From assembly GCF_920984665.1 (NCBI RefSeq), contig NZ_CAKLBP010000007.1, positions 124,001-188,000 on the forward strand: a stretch of DNA of 64,000 nt. Direction: 5' to 3'. The translations under genes and the position numbers were made by a program. Shown piece after piece: positions 36,387-44,589 of the stretch. A model generated the notes under the pieces. That model was not told where the DNA came from. It did no database searches and saw only the letters and a program-made list of their open reading frames with translations. This stretch comes from Pedobacter sp. Leaf170. Lineage in GTDB: Bacteria; Bacteroidota; Bacteroidia; Sphingobacteriales; Sphingobacteriaceae. The stretch's first letter is position 1. The number at the start of each line of letters is the position of its first letter.

Positions 36387-37799
36387 ATGAATAGAAGATC
36401 ATTTATCCAAAAGTCGACCTTACTTGGTACAACTTTATTTGTAAGTCTTAAAGCGTTTCCGTTCTCTTCAACTTTTTTAGATAATAATATATCAGGTAAA
36501 ATCACAAGTAAAGGCAAAGGAATTGCTGGCGTTGTAGTTTCTGATGGTTTTAATGTTGTACAAAGTGATAGGCTTGGTAACTACACTATTGATATAAACC
36601 CTTTAGCCAAATTTGTTTGGATAAGTACACCTTCGGGTTACGAGTTTAAAACAGAAAGCCATATTGCTAAATACTACGAAAGTGCAATCGGTAAAACTAA
36701 TTTAAACTTCGAATTAAATCCGCTTAAGTTTAAAGATGAAAAACATAATTTTATTATTTGGGCCGATCCTCAGGTAAAAAACAAAAAAGATGTAGCTCAA
36801 ATGATGGAAACCTCTGTTCCGGATACGATTAAAACCATCAAGGCAATGAACCCGAAAATTCCTGTTCATGGAATAACTGTTGGAGACATTGTTTGGGATA
36901 ACCACGAACTTTTTACAGATTACAATACAGCAGTTGCAAAAATGGGCATTCCATTTTTTCAGGCATTAGGCAATCATGATATGGATTACAGATTGGGTGG
37001 AGATGAAACATCTGATAAAACATTTCAAGAGCACTACGGACCAACTTATTATTCGTTTAATAGGGGCAAGGCGCATTATGTTGTTTTAGATGATGTTCGC
37101 TATTTGGGCACTGAAAGAAATTACGATGGTTATATAAATCAGCAACAGCTAGACTGGCTTGCCAAAGATTTGAAATACGTAGCAAAAGATGCTTTACTGA
37201 TTATAAATCTTCATATTCCGGTGCATAATGCTGTAAAAAATAACACAGATTTTTATGCGGTTTTAAATGGCTTTACAAATGTGCACATCATGTCTGGGCA
37301 TACCCATTACAATAGAAACGTAATTACTAACGGAATTTTTGAGCACAATCATGGTGCGGTTTGTGGCGCCTGGTGGACCGGTCCAATCTGTGAGGATGGA
37401 ACACCAAGAGGATATGGTGTTTATGAAGTTGATGGAACAAACTTAAAATGGTATTATCATCCAACAGGTTCAAATAAAAAGGAGCAGGTTCATGTTTATG
37501 TTGATGAATTAACAAATCAAAAACGTTTAATTGCAAACGTTTGGAATTGGGACCCGGAATGGAAAGTAGAATATTTTCTGGATGGAAAATCAATGGGTGC
37601 TTTAGAACAGCAAAAAGGTTACGATCCCTTATCAGTGAGTTTATATAAGGGTGATAAATTGCCTGCCGGAAGAACATTCCCGGAGCCAAGTAAAACCGAC
37701 CATTTGTTTGTAGCACATTTTGAACCTTCAGTAAAAAATGTAAAAGTTGTTGCAACAGATCGTTTTGGAGAAAAATTTGAATCCGAGTTTAAAGGTTAA
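36387..37799 (+). CDS. Calcineurin-like metallophosphoesterase, Tat-exported
   Basis: A 470-residue exported phosphoesterase. The start is the ATG at 36387, giving the N terminus MNRRSFIQKS, a twin-arginine signal; an upstream ATG at 36366 would push the signal inwards. An N-terminal beta-sandwich (about 25-110) precedes the metallophosphoesterase core with IWADPQV, GDIVWDNHELF, the GNHD motif in ALGNHDMD, LHIPVH and SGHTHYN, which supply the two-metal ligands. A C-terminal domain (about 330-470) of the family's MetallophosC type follows. It cleaves phosphomono- or diesters. It is followed by GDPD and SGNH genes, with which it forms the enzymatic half of the SusCD locus. Confidence 0.9.
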   Translation: MNRRSFIQKSTLLGTTLFVSLKAFPFSSTFLDNNISGKITSKGKGIAGVVVSDGFNVVQSDRLGNYTIDINPLAKFVWISTPSGYEFKTESHIAKYYESAIGKTNLNFELNPLKFKDEKHNFIIWADPQVKNKKDVAQMMETSVPDTIKTIKAMNPKIPVHGITVGDIVWDNHELFTDYNTAVAKMGIPFFQALGNHDMDYRLGGDETSDKTFQEHYGPTYYSFNRGKAHYVVLDDVRYLGTERNYDGYINQQQLDWLAKDLKYVAKDALLIINLHIPVHNAVKNNTDFYAVLNGFTNVHIMSGHTHYNRNVITNGIFEHNHGAVCGAWWTGPICEDGTPRGYGVYEVDGTNLKWYYHPTGSNKKEQVHVYVDELTNQKRLIANVWNWDPEWKVEYFLDGKSMGALEQQKGYDPLSVSLYKGDKLPAGRTFPEPSKTDHLFVAHFEPSVKNVKVVATDRFGEKFESEFKG

Positions 37800-37812
37800 T
37801 TTATTTCAAAAG

Positions 37813-38712
37813 ATGAAAACTTCAAAAAAAATTATTGTTGCTTTATTAGCAATGGGATCAGTTAATGCATCAGCGCAAGTTGCAGAATTTCCTAAATTTA
37901 GTGCAGAGGCCCATCGTGGTGGGCGTGGCCTATGGCCCGAGAATACAATTTTAGCTATGCAAAATACCATGAAATTTGATGGTATAACCACTTTAGAAAT
38001 GGATACACACATTACTAAAGATGGAAAAGTTGTGGTTACGCATGATGATTATTTAAGTCCGGCGTTTATGTGTACACCTGATGGAAAAGATATTTCAGCC
38101 GCTGATTCAAAGAAATATCCGGTTTTTCAGATGGATTATAAAAAACTAAAATCTTTTGATTTAGGTTCAAAAGATTTACCGGGTTTCCCAAATCAGCAAA
38201 AAGTTAAAACTTATATTCCTTTATTATCTGATTTAATTGATGCCGTTCAGAAAGATATTAAAGCAAATAAAAGACAACAGTTTTTTTATAATATTGAAAC
38301 TAAATGCAGTGCAGCAGGCGATGGAATTACAAATCCAACACCAGAGGTTTTTGTAAAACTTTTAATGGATGTAATTCAAAAGAAAGGAATTACACCTTAT
38401 GTTGTTATTCAATCATTTGATAAACGAACCATTCAAATCCTCCATGAAAAATATCCGAATGTCAGAACCTCATTTTTAGTTGCGAATAAGAAAACATACG
38501 AAGAAAATATTGCAGATTTGGGTTACAAACCTTTTATTTTGAGTCCGGTTTGGCAAATGGTTAACGAAGATTTAATTAAAAAAGCCCATGCTGATAACGT
38601 AAAAGTTATTCCCTGGACACCAAATACGGTTGCAGATATGAAGGCTTTAAGGGCATTAGGTGTAGATGGTATCATTTCAGATTACCCAGATTTACTGATT
38701 CAATCCAAATAA
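37813..38712 (+). CDS. Glycerophosphodiester phosphodiesterase, exported
   Basis: Hydrolyses glycerophosphodiesters to an alcohol and glycerol 3-phosphate, probably in the periplasm. The ATG at 37813 gives a clean signal peptide (MKTSKKIIVALLAMGSVNASAQ region) and 299 residues; the longer frame beginning at 37747 overlaps the preceding gene by more than 50 bases and is rejected. The GDPD TIM-barrel motifs are AHRGGRGLWPENT (catalytic His, PENT), EMDTHITKDG (metal-binding Glu and Asp) and VTHDDYLS (second catalytic His). The next gene starts nine bases later. Confidence 0.94.
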   Translation: MKTSKKIIVALLAMGSVNASAQVAEFPKFSAEAHRGGRGLWPENTILAMQNTMKFDGITTLEMDTHITKDGKVVVTHDDYLSPAFMCTPDGKDISAADSKKYPVFQMDYKKLKSFDLGSKDLPGFPNQQKVKTYIPLLSDLIDAVQKDIKANKRQQFFYNIETKCSAAGDGITNPTPEVFVKLLMDVIQKKGITPYVVIQSFDKRTIQILHEKYPNVRTSFLVANKKTYEENIADLGYKPFILSPVWQMVNEDLIKKAHADNVKVIPWTPNTVADMKALRALGVDGIISDYPDLLIQSK

Positions 38713-38721
38713 AACAAAACT

Positions 38722-39414
38722 ATGAAAGCTATTTCTTTTAAATTATTAATCTTTTTAGCAACGCTAACTTTTTGCTTTTCGGCAGATGTTAAAAGCCAGA
38801 CCGTAAAATGGGACAGCACATACAGGCCGGGTAAATACGTAGAATTGGTTTCTAAGTTTAAAGCTGAACCGAAATCGAAAAAAGATTATATTTTTTTAGG
38901 GAATAGCATTACGGCAGGTACAGATTGGGTCAAGCTACTAAATCTACCGCAAGCAAAAAATAGAGGTATTTCTGGCGATATCACTTTTGGTGTTTTAGAA
39001 AGGCTACAAGAAGTTATTGATGGTAAACCAGCAAAGGTTTTTATCCTTATTGGGATTAATGATGTTTCGAGAAATATTCCTGACAGTGTGATTTTGAAAA
39101 ACTATAAACTAATGATTAGCCGGATAAGAAAAGGCTCAAAAAAAACGCAGATATATTTTAATACGCTTTTGCCTGTAAATAGTGCTTTCGATAAATTTAA
39201 AAATCATTACGGAAAAGATGAACACATCCTTTGGTTAAATACGGAAATAAAAAAGCTTGCCGCCAAAAATGTTACTGTAATTGATTTGTATTCACAATTT
39301 ACAGATAAGGATAAGCATTTACGTGCCGAACTTACTAAAGATGGGCTCCATCTTATACCAGAAGGATATAGGGTTTGGGCAGATTTTTTAAACTCTACAG
39401 GCTATTTGAAATAG
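38722..39414 (+). CDS. SGNH/GDSL hydrolase, exported
   Basis: A 230-residue secreted esterase-type protein. A signal peptide (about 1-23, ending SADVKSQ) precedes the SGNH blocks: FLGNSITAG with nucleophile Ser (block I), RGISGD with Gly (block II), IGINDVS with Asn (block III) and KDGLHLIPEGY with the Asp-His pair (block V). Related proteins deacylate lipids or carbohydrates. In this locus, next to a glycerophosphodiesterase, removing acyl groups from lipids or lysophospholipids is an attractive role, but not shown. A very strong terminator follows 12 bases after the stop. Confidence 0.9.
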   Translation: MKAISFKLLIFLATLTFCFSADVKSQTVKWDSTYRPGKYVELVSKFKAEPKSKKDYIFLGNSITAGTDWVKLLNLPQAKNRGISGDITFGVLERLQEVIDGKPAKVFILIGINDVSRNIPDSVILKNYKLMISRIRKGSKKTQIYFNTLLPVNSAFDKFKNHYGKDEHILWLNTEIKKLAAKNVTVIDLYSQFTDKDKHLRAELTKDGLHLIPEGYRVWADFLNSTGYLK

Positions 39415-39426
39415 CATTTGCTGTAA

Positions 39427-39467
39427 ATAAATAAAGCGTTCCGAAAAATATGGAACGCTTTATTTAT
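39427..39467 (+). terminator. Strong terminator closing the SusCD locus
   Basis: A perfect 16-base stem (39427-39442 with 39452-39467) with a nine-base loop. It can work in both directions, separating the SusCD locus from the convergent DUF4890-like gene. The core GCGTTCC/GGAACGC is shared with the terminator at 15897-15929. Confidence 0.85.
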
Positions 39468-39485
39468 AATATTAAAAATTTATTT

Positions 39486-39935
39486 TTATCCCTGAGCAGG
39501 AGGGTTTGAAACAACCGGAGCTTTATCTTTTCTTGGCTTTCCTGGTCCTTTTCTCATCTTATCACCTCTTTCTCTTGCTTCGGCTCTAAAAGCATCAAGC
39601 TTTGTTTTTTGCTCTGCAGTTAAAATGTTATCTAATTTAGTTTTTGAAGCGTCCATATCTGCTTTTCTTGATTTCATTTTATCTTTCATAGCAGACCTGT
39701 CTTCATTTCTAAAAGCATCCATTTTCTTTGCTCTATCTAATTCAATAGCATAAACCTTTGTTTTTTGGTCTGCTGTTAAACTTAGTTTCTTATCCATTGC
39801 ATTGGTGGCTCTTTCGGCTCTTTGCTCAATGGTAAGATTTGGCATTGGTCTTCTTGCTCTACGTGTCGAATCTTGTGCGAAAACTGCAGTAAAACCCATT
39901 ACTGCAATTGCCATTGTTAAAATTAATTTTTTCAT
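39486..39935 (-). CDS. Spy/DUF4890-like periplasmic protein
   Basis: A 149-residue exported protein with a signal peptide ending VFAQ (about 1-20). The mature part is helical, highly charged and contains two LTxxQ signatures, LSLTADQKTKVYAIE and ILTAEQKTKLDAF, similar to Spy/CpxP-type periplasmic chaperones and to DUF4890. The C terminus is Lys/Arg/Pro-rich (RKGPGKPRKDKAP). Such proteins buffer envelope stress by binding unfolded outer-membrane proteins, but this is only inferred. It is transcribed singly between a strong terminator and the S24 repressor. Confidence 0.72.
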   Translation of the reverse strand: MKKLILTMAIAVMGFTAVFAQDSTRRARRPMPNLTIEQRAERATNAMDKKLSLTADQKTKVYAIELDRAKKMDAFRNEDRSAMKDKMKSRKADMDASKTKLDNILTAEQKTKLDAFRAEARERGDKMRKGPGKPRKDKAPVVSNPPAQG

Positions 39936-40002
39936 GTTTATGTGTTTTATCTAATAGATACTAAAACATGAAAACGGTTTAATCGCTAACTGTTAAAATT
40001 TG

Positions 40003-40779
40003 TTAATTCTTATTTAACTGAGAAATTGATTTTTGCATCTGAGCCATCATTTGGGTTAAGGTTTCCATGGTTGGGTCTGGTGCTGGTTCGGGTAATGATG
40101 TTGAAATATAAGCCTTTGCACTCCAAATTTCGAGTATGTCATCTGCAGCTATTGTATAAGGATCATATACTTTATTATCAGAAACAAGTTTTAAATCTTT
40201 ATTTTCTCTGAAACGATTGCCTGCACGTTTATAAACTACGCCTTCATTTTTACTTATAATGATGTATGTTTCACCGGTTTTAACCTCGTTCCAGTTATCC
40301 AAATATTCGCCTATAATTACGCTTCCTGGTTGAACAGGCAACATACTATCGCCCATAATTTCAAAAGCACGGAAAGTTCCCTGGCGTAAGGCAGGAATTG
40401 GCAGTTGAAATTTTGGTAAATCACTTATGTACTGCGGATCAGAAAAACCATTTAAATAACCTGCACTAGCTTTAACGGGTACAAGCTCAATATTTTCTCT
40501 ATCATTTGCATCAACAGAAATACTTAAAACCCGAAGATTTGAACCTTGGCTTTTAGGTTTTGGTTTCCAGCTATCAGAAATTTTTTCATTGATAAATTCA
40601 TCAATGGTTAAATCGAAATATTCTGCTATTTTTTTTAGCAAATCATATTTTGGTTCAGCCCGGTCTTCTTCGTATGCACCAATTAGCGATCTTTTAATTT
40701 CCATAATATCAGCAAATTGCTGCTGCGTATGGCCCTTTTTCTTCCTTAGGTACTTTAAATTATTTGAAATATTCGACAT
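40003..40779 (-). CDS. XRE family repressor with S24 (LexA-like) peptidase domain
   Basis: A 258-residue regulator. Residues about 5-65 are a helix-turn-helix of the XRE type (NLKYLRKKKGHTQQQFADI), and residues about 105-230 form an S24 peptidase domain. The Ser-Lys dyad is Ser145 in MGDSMLP and Lys184 in VVYKRAG, and an Ala-Gly bond in KASAGYLNG lies upstream at the position where LexA and phage repressors cleave themselves. The C terminus has a short Met/Gln-rich helix. This suggests a repressor inactivated by RecA-stimulated autocleavage or by another signal. It is divergent from a GIY-YIG-like gene, and the 133 bases between them hold two palindromes that look like its operators. Confidence 0.88.
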   Translation of the reverse strand: MSNISNNLKYLRKKKGHTQQQFADIMEIKRSLIGAYEEDRAEPKYDLLKKIAEYFDLTIDEFINEKISDSWKPKPKSQGSNLRVLSISVDANDRENIELVPVKASAGYLNGFSDPQYISDLPKFQLPIPALRQGTFRAFEIMGDSMLPVQPGSVIIGEYLDNWNEVKTGETYIIISKNEGVVYKRAGNRFRENKDLKLVSDNKVYDPYTIAADDILEIWSAKAYISTSLPEPAPDPTMETLTQMMAQMQKSISQLNKN

Positions 40780-40805
40780 AAAAATAAATTTTAAAATAAA
40801 TTTGG

Positions 40806-40828
40806 AATTACTAAAATAGTTAGTAATT
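40806..40828. promoter_or_regulatory. Operator-like palindrome O1
   Basis: A perfect nine-base inverted repeat AATTACTAA / TTAGTAATT around five bases (40806-40814 and 40820-40828). It lies 27-49 bases before the repressor start. A matching half-site TTAGTAAT is at 40843-40850. Confidence 0.6.
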
Positions 40829-40871
40829 TTATGCTCATAAAGTTAGTAATATTATTTTGATTTGCAAGAGG

Positions 40872-40894
40872 GGATACTAAATAGATTAGTTTTT
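40872..40894. promoter_or_regulatory. Operator-like palindrome O2
   Basis: The core ACTAA-N5-TTAGT (40876-40890) matches that of O1 with the same five-base spacer. It is 19-41 bases before the ATG of the GIY-YIG-like gene. Its centre is 66 bases from that of O1. Confidence 0.55.
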
Positions 40895-40912
40895 AATTTT
40901 AAATACGTTATT

Positions 40913-41263
40913 ATGAAAAAGTTTGTTTACATCGTTACCGACAGAAATCGTACTAGTATGCATGTTGGCATGAGTTCTGATTTAATGAAGACTTTAGATT
41001 TTTATAAGCAGATGCCAAACTTATTTTTTGATAATGGCAAGCAACTAACCCGTTTAGTTTATTTTGAAGAATTTAAAACTGAAGAACAAGCTTTGAGCCG
41101 TTTTAAATTAGTAAGTAGATTTACACGCGTGCAAAAAGAGCGTTTGGTACGTTCTTGCAATCCTGATTGGATAGATTTAACTATTGGTTTGGATTTCGAA
41201 AATATCCTTTTGCACAGAAACATAACCAACCAGGTTAAATTATCCTTTACGAGTTTATCATAA
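40913..41263 (+). CDS. Degenerate GIY-YIG domain protein
   Basis: A 116-residue protein with the compact GIY-YIG nuclease layout: a FVYIVTDRNRT strand, MHVGMSSDL in place of the usual YVGVTxDL, then RLVYFEEFKTEEQALSRFK with the conserved Glu region and the C-terminal NPDWIDL. The active-site tyrosine of the YIG half is His, and the arginine that normally follows in DLxRR is missing (DLMKTLDFY), so nuclease activity is doubtful. The start is the ATG at 40913; the longer frame begins at a TTG at 40862. It is divergent from the LexA-like repressor with operator-like palindromes between, so it is likely its target. Confidence 0.72.
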   Translation: MKKFVYIVTDRNRTSMHVGMSSDLMKTLDFYKQMPNLFFDNGKQLTRLVYFEEFKTEEQALSRFKLVSRFTRVQKERLVRSCNPDWIDLTIGLDFENILLHRNITNQVKLSFTSLS

Positions 41264-41275
41264 AATATCATACAT

Positions 41276-41310
41276 AAAAAAATCGCACCTTAAACAGATG
41301 CGATTTTTTT
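41276..41310. terminator. Bidirectional terminator
   Basis: A perfect 12-base inverted repeat (41276-41287 and 41299-41310) with A and T tracts on both sides. It lies between the GIY-YIG-like gene and the convergent metalloprotease gene and can end both transcripts. Confidence 0.85.
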
Positions 41311-41325
41311 TAACTCATTTTTTGC

Positions 41326-44300
41326 TTACCAACCCGGGGCAAAAGTTAAACCAAAAACACCGGTTTTAACATCCTTTCGCTGAAAAGGTATTGCGTAATA
41401 TGGCTCTATTACAAAGTAGCCAAATACGTTTACTCTTAAGGATAAACCAACGCTCATAACCGGAACACGTTCTGTAGTGGCCAGGTAAGAGCCTGTTTGG
41501 GTACCATCAGCACCAATAATTGGTGTGGCAACATAAGTTGGTTCACTTTTAAATGAAACCTGAGTCTCATTAGTCCAGGCAACACCAGCATCAAAAAACA
41601 AATTTAAATCAGAAAATAAAAATTTTGAGGGTACTGCAGCCAATTTTTTAGGGCCTGTAAATGGTAATCTAACTTCAAAATTAAATACGGCCATTTTACT
41701 ACCACTCAATTGATTAATATCGAAAGATTGATTGGCCCTTTCTGTAGTGGTTTTATAAATAGAGTTAGATTCGTAACCTCTTATTAAGTATGGATAGCCT
41801 AAAAATAGTGGATACAGTCTATCAGCATCTTTGCCCAATCTTAACATGTTGTAACTTCTAACGGCAAGTGTTACTGGTTTAAGCCTCCAATATTTTCTTA
41901 AATCAATTGTTGCACCTGCAAAGCTGTACGTGCCCAGATATTTTTCTCCGCTAATTCTATATCTAAAACCATCTAAAGGCGCAGTTAATCCGAAGATAGA
42001 ATTATCGCCAACAAAGCCGGCATTTAATTGATACAAGGTAAATGGATTAAATGGTACGCCATAATCTTGGGTAGCCTGCTCATTTGACACTTTGCTACGC
42101 TCTGAACCTACATAGAAACCAGTGTTGTTGTAATAATTGCTGTATCTGTCAATTCTGTAGCTGTAACGAGAGAAGGCGGCCCCAAGTTCAAACCTATGGA
42201 TTTTGCTAAGCGGATAAGCTCCAAATAGTTGAACCTGATCTTCAAAAGTTCTGATGATATCAGTTCGCTGATTGATTACATCAATGGTACCTGAACCCGA
42301 TGGCAGCCTCTCATTTCCATAAGAATTAAAACCTGTAACGTAAGGGATATGTGATATCGCAAGTCCCCAATTAATTCTACTTTTTTGATTAATGTAACCA
42401 ACCAAACCGCCAAAATCATAAATCTCACCGTTTACAGATAGGTTTGCAATGATTTGATTTGTACCTAAAATATCGCTAAACATTCCAACAATACCTCCTT
42501 GTACACCGGTACCAAAGCGACTGGTTGAAACGCCAACACCACTGTTTGCCAGGTAATCTAATCTAAATTTAGGGCGATATGGAACAACCCGCATAGAATC
42601 TGCAATTACCTTTTCAAATCTATCAAAATTTATCAGGTTGGAATTAATGATGTTTACGCCAACATTTTCCATCGGTGGCAAAACAGCTGCATCAAAATTT
42701 TCATCGCGGCTATTAATTCTTTTTGGTTTAAAACTATTTAGGTTTGCATTATACAAGGTGTAGCGCTGGTAGCGGTAGTAACTGTAAACAATATCATTAG
42801 TTTGCGAAACCGAAATTGCCGGAGAGAACTCCGTTATTCCACTTATACCAGTAAAATAATCAGTTAATTGATCTACAGTATTATCAGTAAAACTGTATTT
42901 GTAAAGATTTCTAAAACCATCTCTGTTAGATAGGAAATAAACGCTTTTACTATCTGGAGCAAATTGTGCGTTTAAGTTATTTGCACCTGGAAAAACATCA
43001 ACATTGTTAACGGTTTTAGAAGCAATATCATAAACGACTAAGTTTATTGGATGTACAGCCGTAATATTATTGCTTTGAATGGCTCCTCTATCTGATGAAA
43101 ATACAATTTTTGTTCCATCTGGTGAGTAATTAGGTGCATAATCTGAGTATGCATCATTTGTTATCGGTGTAACCTTTTTAGTATCTAAATTGTAAGAGAA
43201 AATATCACTTTGGCCTTCAACCATTCCAGAAAAGGCAATGTCTTTACCATTTGGCGACCAGGTTAAATTACCGAACTGGCTAACTTCGCCCATATCTGTT
43301 TCTAAAACCGTGCTGCCGTTGCTCACATTAATAATCATCATGCGGTTTTTACCACCACTAAAAATACTAAAGGCAAATTGCTTGCTATCCGGAGACCAGG
43401 CACCTGCAGATTCTATAAAGTTAAAATCATCTATGTGGCCATTTGAAATCTGGCTTGTTAATTTTCTAATTATTTTTCCAGTCTTTGCATCCGCAAGGAA
43501 TAAATCAATACCAAATAAATCTTTTTCAGACATAAACGCCACAAATTTACCATCAGGGCTAAGGGCAGGAGCTACGTTCATATTTCCTGCGTTTTTATTA
43601 TCTAAAATCTTTGTTCCGGTAATTTTAATTTGAGAACTATCTGCTTTTAACATAGGTTTATAATGCTCATCAATTGCATTTTTCCATAAACCGGATAGTG
43701 TTTTGTCATCATAGCCAAATGTATACCTGATGGCATTTTCATAGCCATATTTAGCTGTATTTTTAAATAAAGGTACAATTGTAGTATCGCCATATTGCGA
43801 ACCAATATAGGTCCAAAAGGCCTGACCATAACGGTATGGGAAATATTTATTAGAATTTGTAAGGTCTTTTAATGAAGGAATATCACGGTTAAGCATTGCA
43901 TCACGCATCCACATTGACGTAAAAGCATCCTTTTTGCCGATGGATAAATATTCAGCCATACCTTCAACCATCCATAAAGGCGTTTGGCCAACATTATCTA
44001 AACTAATCGAATCTTTTTCTAATAAAACATGGTATTGAAAGGCGTGAACCAACTCGTGACCTAAAACGTGCCTGGTTTGATTGTTAAGTTCCATAACCGG
44101 CATAATAACCCTATTTTTTAGGGCTTCGGTAACACCGCCTGTACCTATACCAATTTCGCCGTTAAGCGCTGTAGTTTGCTGAAAATCAGGATGGTTATTG
44201 TATAAAATAATCGGGTTTTTCTTTAGAAAGGTATCTCTAAATACTTCCTGATGCATCTTGTACCAGGTTTCGGCATCTTGAGTAAACTTTTTTAAAAGAT

Positions 44301-44475
44301 TATCATTTTTGATATAATAATAGATTTCGAAATGTGGTGTTTGTAAAACCTTAAAATCTAACTTTTTATATCTGACTTTATTTTGTCCGAAGTATTGTGC
44401 CTGTGCAGAAAATGCAATAAAAAGTAGGAGTAAAGCCGGTACAAATTGCCTTAATAAAGTAGAGGTTTTTTTCAT
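41326..44475 (-). CDS. Metalloprotease, beta-propeller and outer-membrane barrel protein
   Basis: A 1049-residue exported protein with three parts. After a signal peptide ending in AQAQ (about 1-27) lies a gluzincin-like metallopeptidase domain (about 30-280) with His140-Glu141-xx-His144 in LGHELVHAFQY and the third ligand Glu at about 171 or 175 in VEGMAEYLS. Residues about 290-590 form a TolB/PD40 beta-propeller (repeats such as SPDGKFVAFMS, SPNGKDIAFSG and SPDGTKIVFSS). The C-terminal third (about 620-1049) is a beta-barrel of the surface-antigen type, ending in an aromatic residue (FAPGW) as outer-membrane barrels do. The combination is known from Bacteroidota but its role is not established; substrate unknown. 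Confidence 0.85.
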   Translation of the reverse strand: MKKTSTLLRQFVPALLLLFIAFSAQAQYFGQNKVRYKKLDFKVLQTPHFEIYYYIKNDNLLKKFTQDAETWYKMHQEVFRDTFLKKNPIILYNNHPDFQQTTALNGEIGIGTGGVTEALKNRVIMPVMELNNQTRHVLGHELVHAFQYHVLLEKDSISLDNVGQTPLWMVEGMAEYLSIGKKDAFTSMWMRDAMLNRDIPSLKDLTNSNKYFPYRYGQAFWTYIGSQYGDTTIVPLFKNTAKYGYENAIRYTFGYDDKTLSGLWKNAIDEHYKPMLKADSSQIKITGTKILDNKNAGNMNVAPALSPDGKFVAFMSEKDLFGIDLFLADAKTGKIIRKLTSQISNGHIDDFNFIESAGAWSPDSKQFAFSIFSGGKNRMMIINVSNGSTVLETDMGEVSQFGNLTWSPNGKDIAFSGMVEGQSDIFSYNLDTKKVTPITNDAYSDYAPNYSPDGTKIVFSSDRGAIQSNNITAVHPINLVVYDIASKTVNNVDVFPGANNLNAQFAPDSKSVYFLSNRDGFRNLYKYSFTDNTVDQLTDYFTGISGITEFSPAISVSQTNDIVYSYYRYQRYTLYNANLNSFKPKRINSRDENFDAAVLPPMENVGVNIINSNLINFDRFEKVIADSMRVVPYRPKFRLDYLANSGVGVSTSRFGTGVQGGIVGMFSDILGTNQIIANLSVNGEIYDFGGLVGYINQKSRINWGLAISHIPYVTGFNSYGNERLPSGSGTIDVINQRTDIIRTFEDQVQLFGAYPLSKIHRFELGAAFSRYSYRIDRYSNYYNNTGFYVGSERSKVSNEQATQDYGVPFNPFTLYQLNAGFVGDNSIFGLTAPLDGFRYRISGEKYLGTYSFAGATIDLRKYWRLKPVTLAVRSYNMLRLGKDADRLYPLFLGYPYLIRGYESNSIYKTTTERANQSFDINQLSGSKMAVFNFEVRLPFTGPKKLAAVPSKFLFSDLNLFFDAGVAWTNETQVSFKSEPTYVATPIIGADGTQTGSYLATTERVPVMSVGLSLRVNVFGYFVIEPYYAIPFQRKDVKTGVFGLTFAPGW

Positions 44476-44535
44476 ACGTGTGGTTTTTATTTATGCAGTT
44501 TAAAAAAACTGATTTTAAATTTATCTGGAAATAAA

Positions 44536-44560
44536 AATAGTGATTGTTTAAATCACTATT
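44536..44560 (-). terminator. Terminator after the PBP1A gene
   Basis: A perfect 10-base inverted repeat (44536-44545 and 44551-44560) with a five-base loop, followed on the minus strand by TTTTTATTT. It is 30 bases downstream of the PBP stop. Confidence 0.7.
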
Positions 44561-44589
44561 AAAATTTTAACATTATTTAAAAGAGTAAA

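Noticed and set aside
37327..37755. Minus-strand frame opposite the phosphoesterase gene
   Set aside because: Antisense shadow of an enzyme with full motif support; composition is nonsense-like.
40862..40912. TTG start extending the GIY-YIG-like protein
   Set aside because: Would run through the operator-like site O2; the ATG at 40913 begins directly at the domain.
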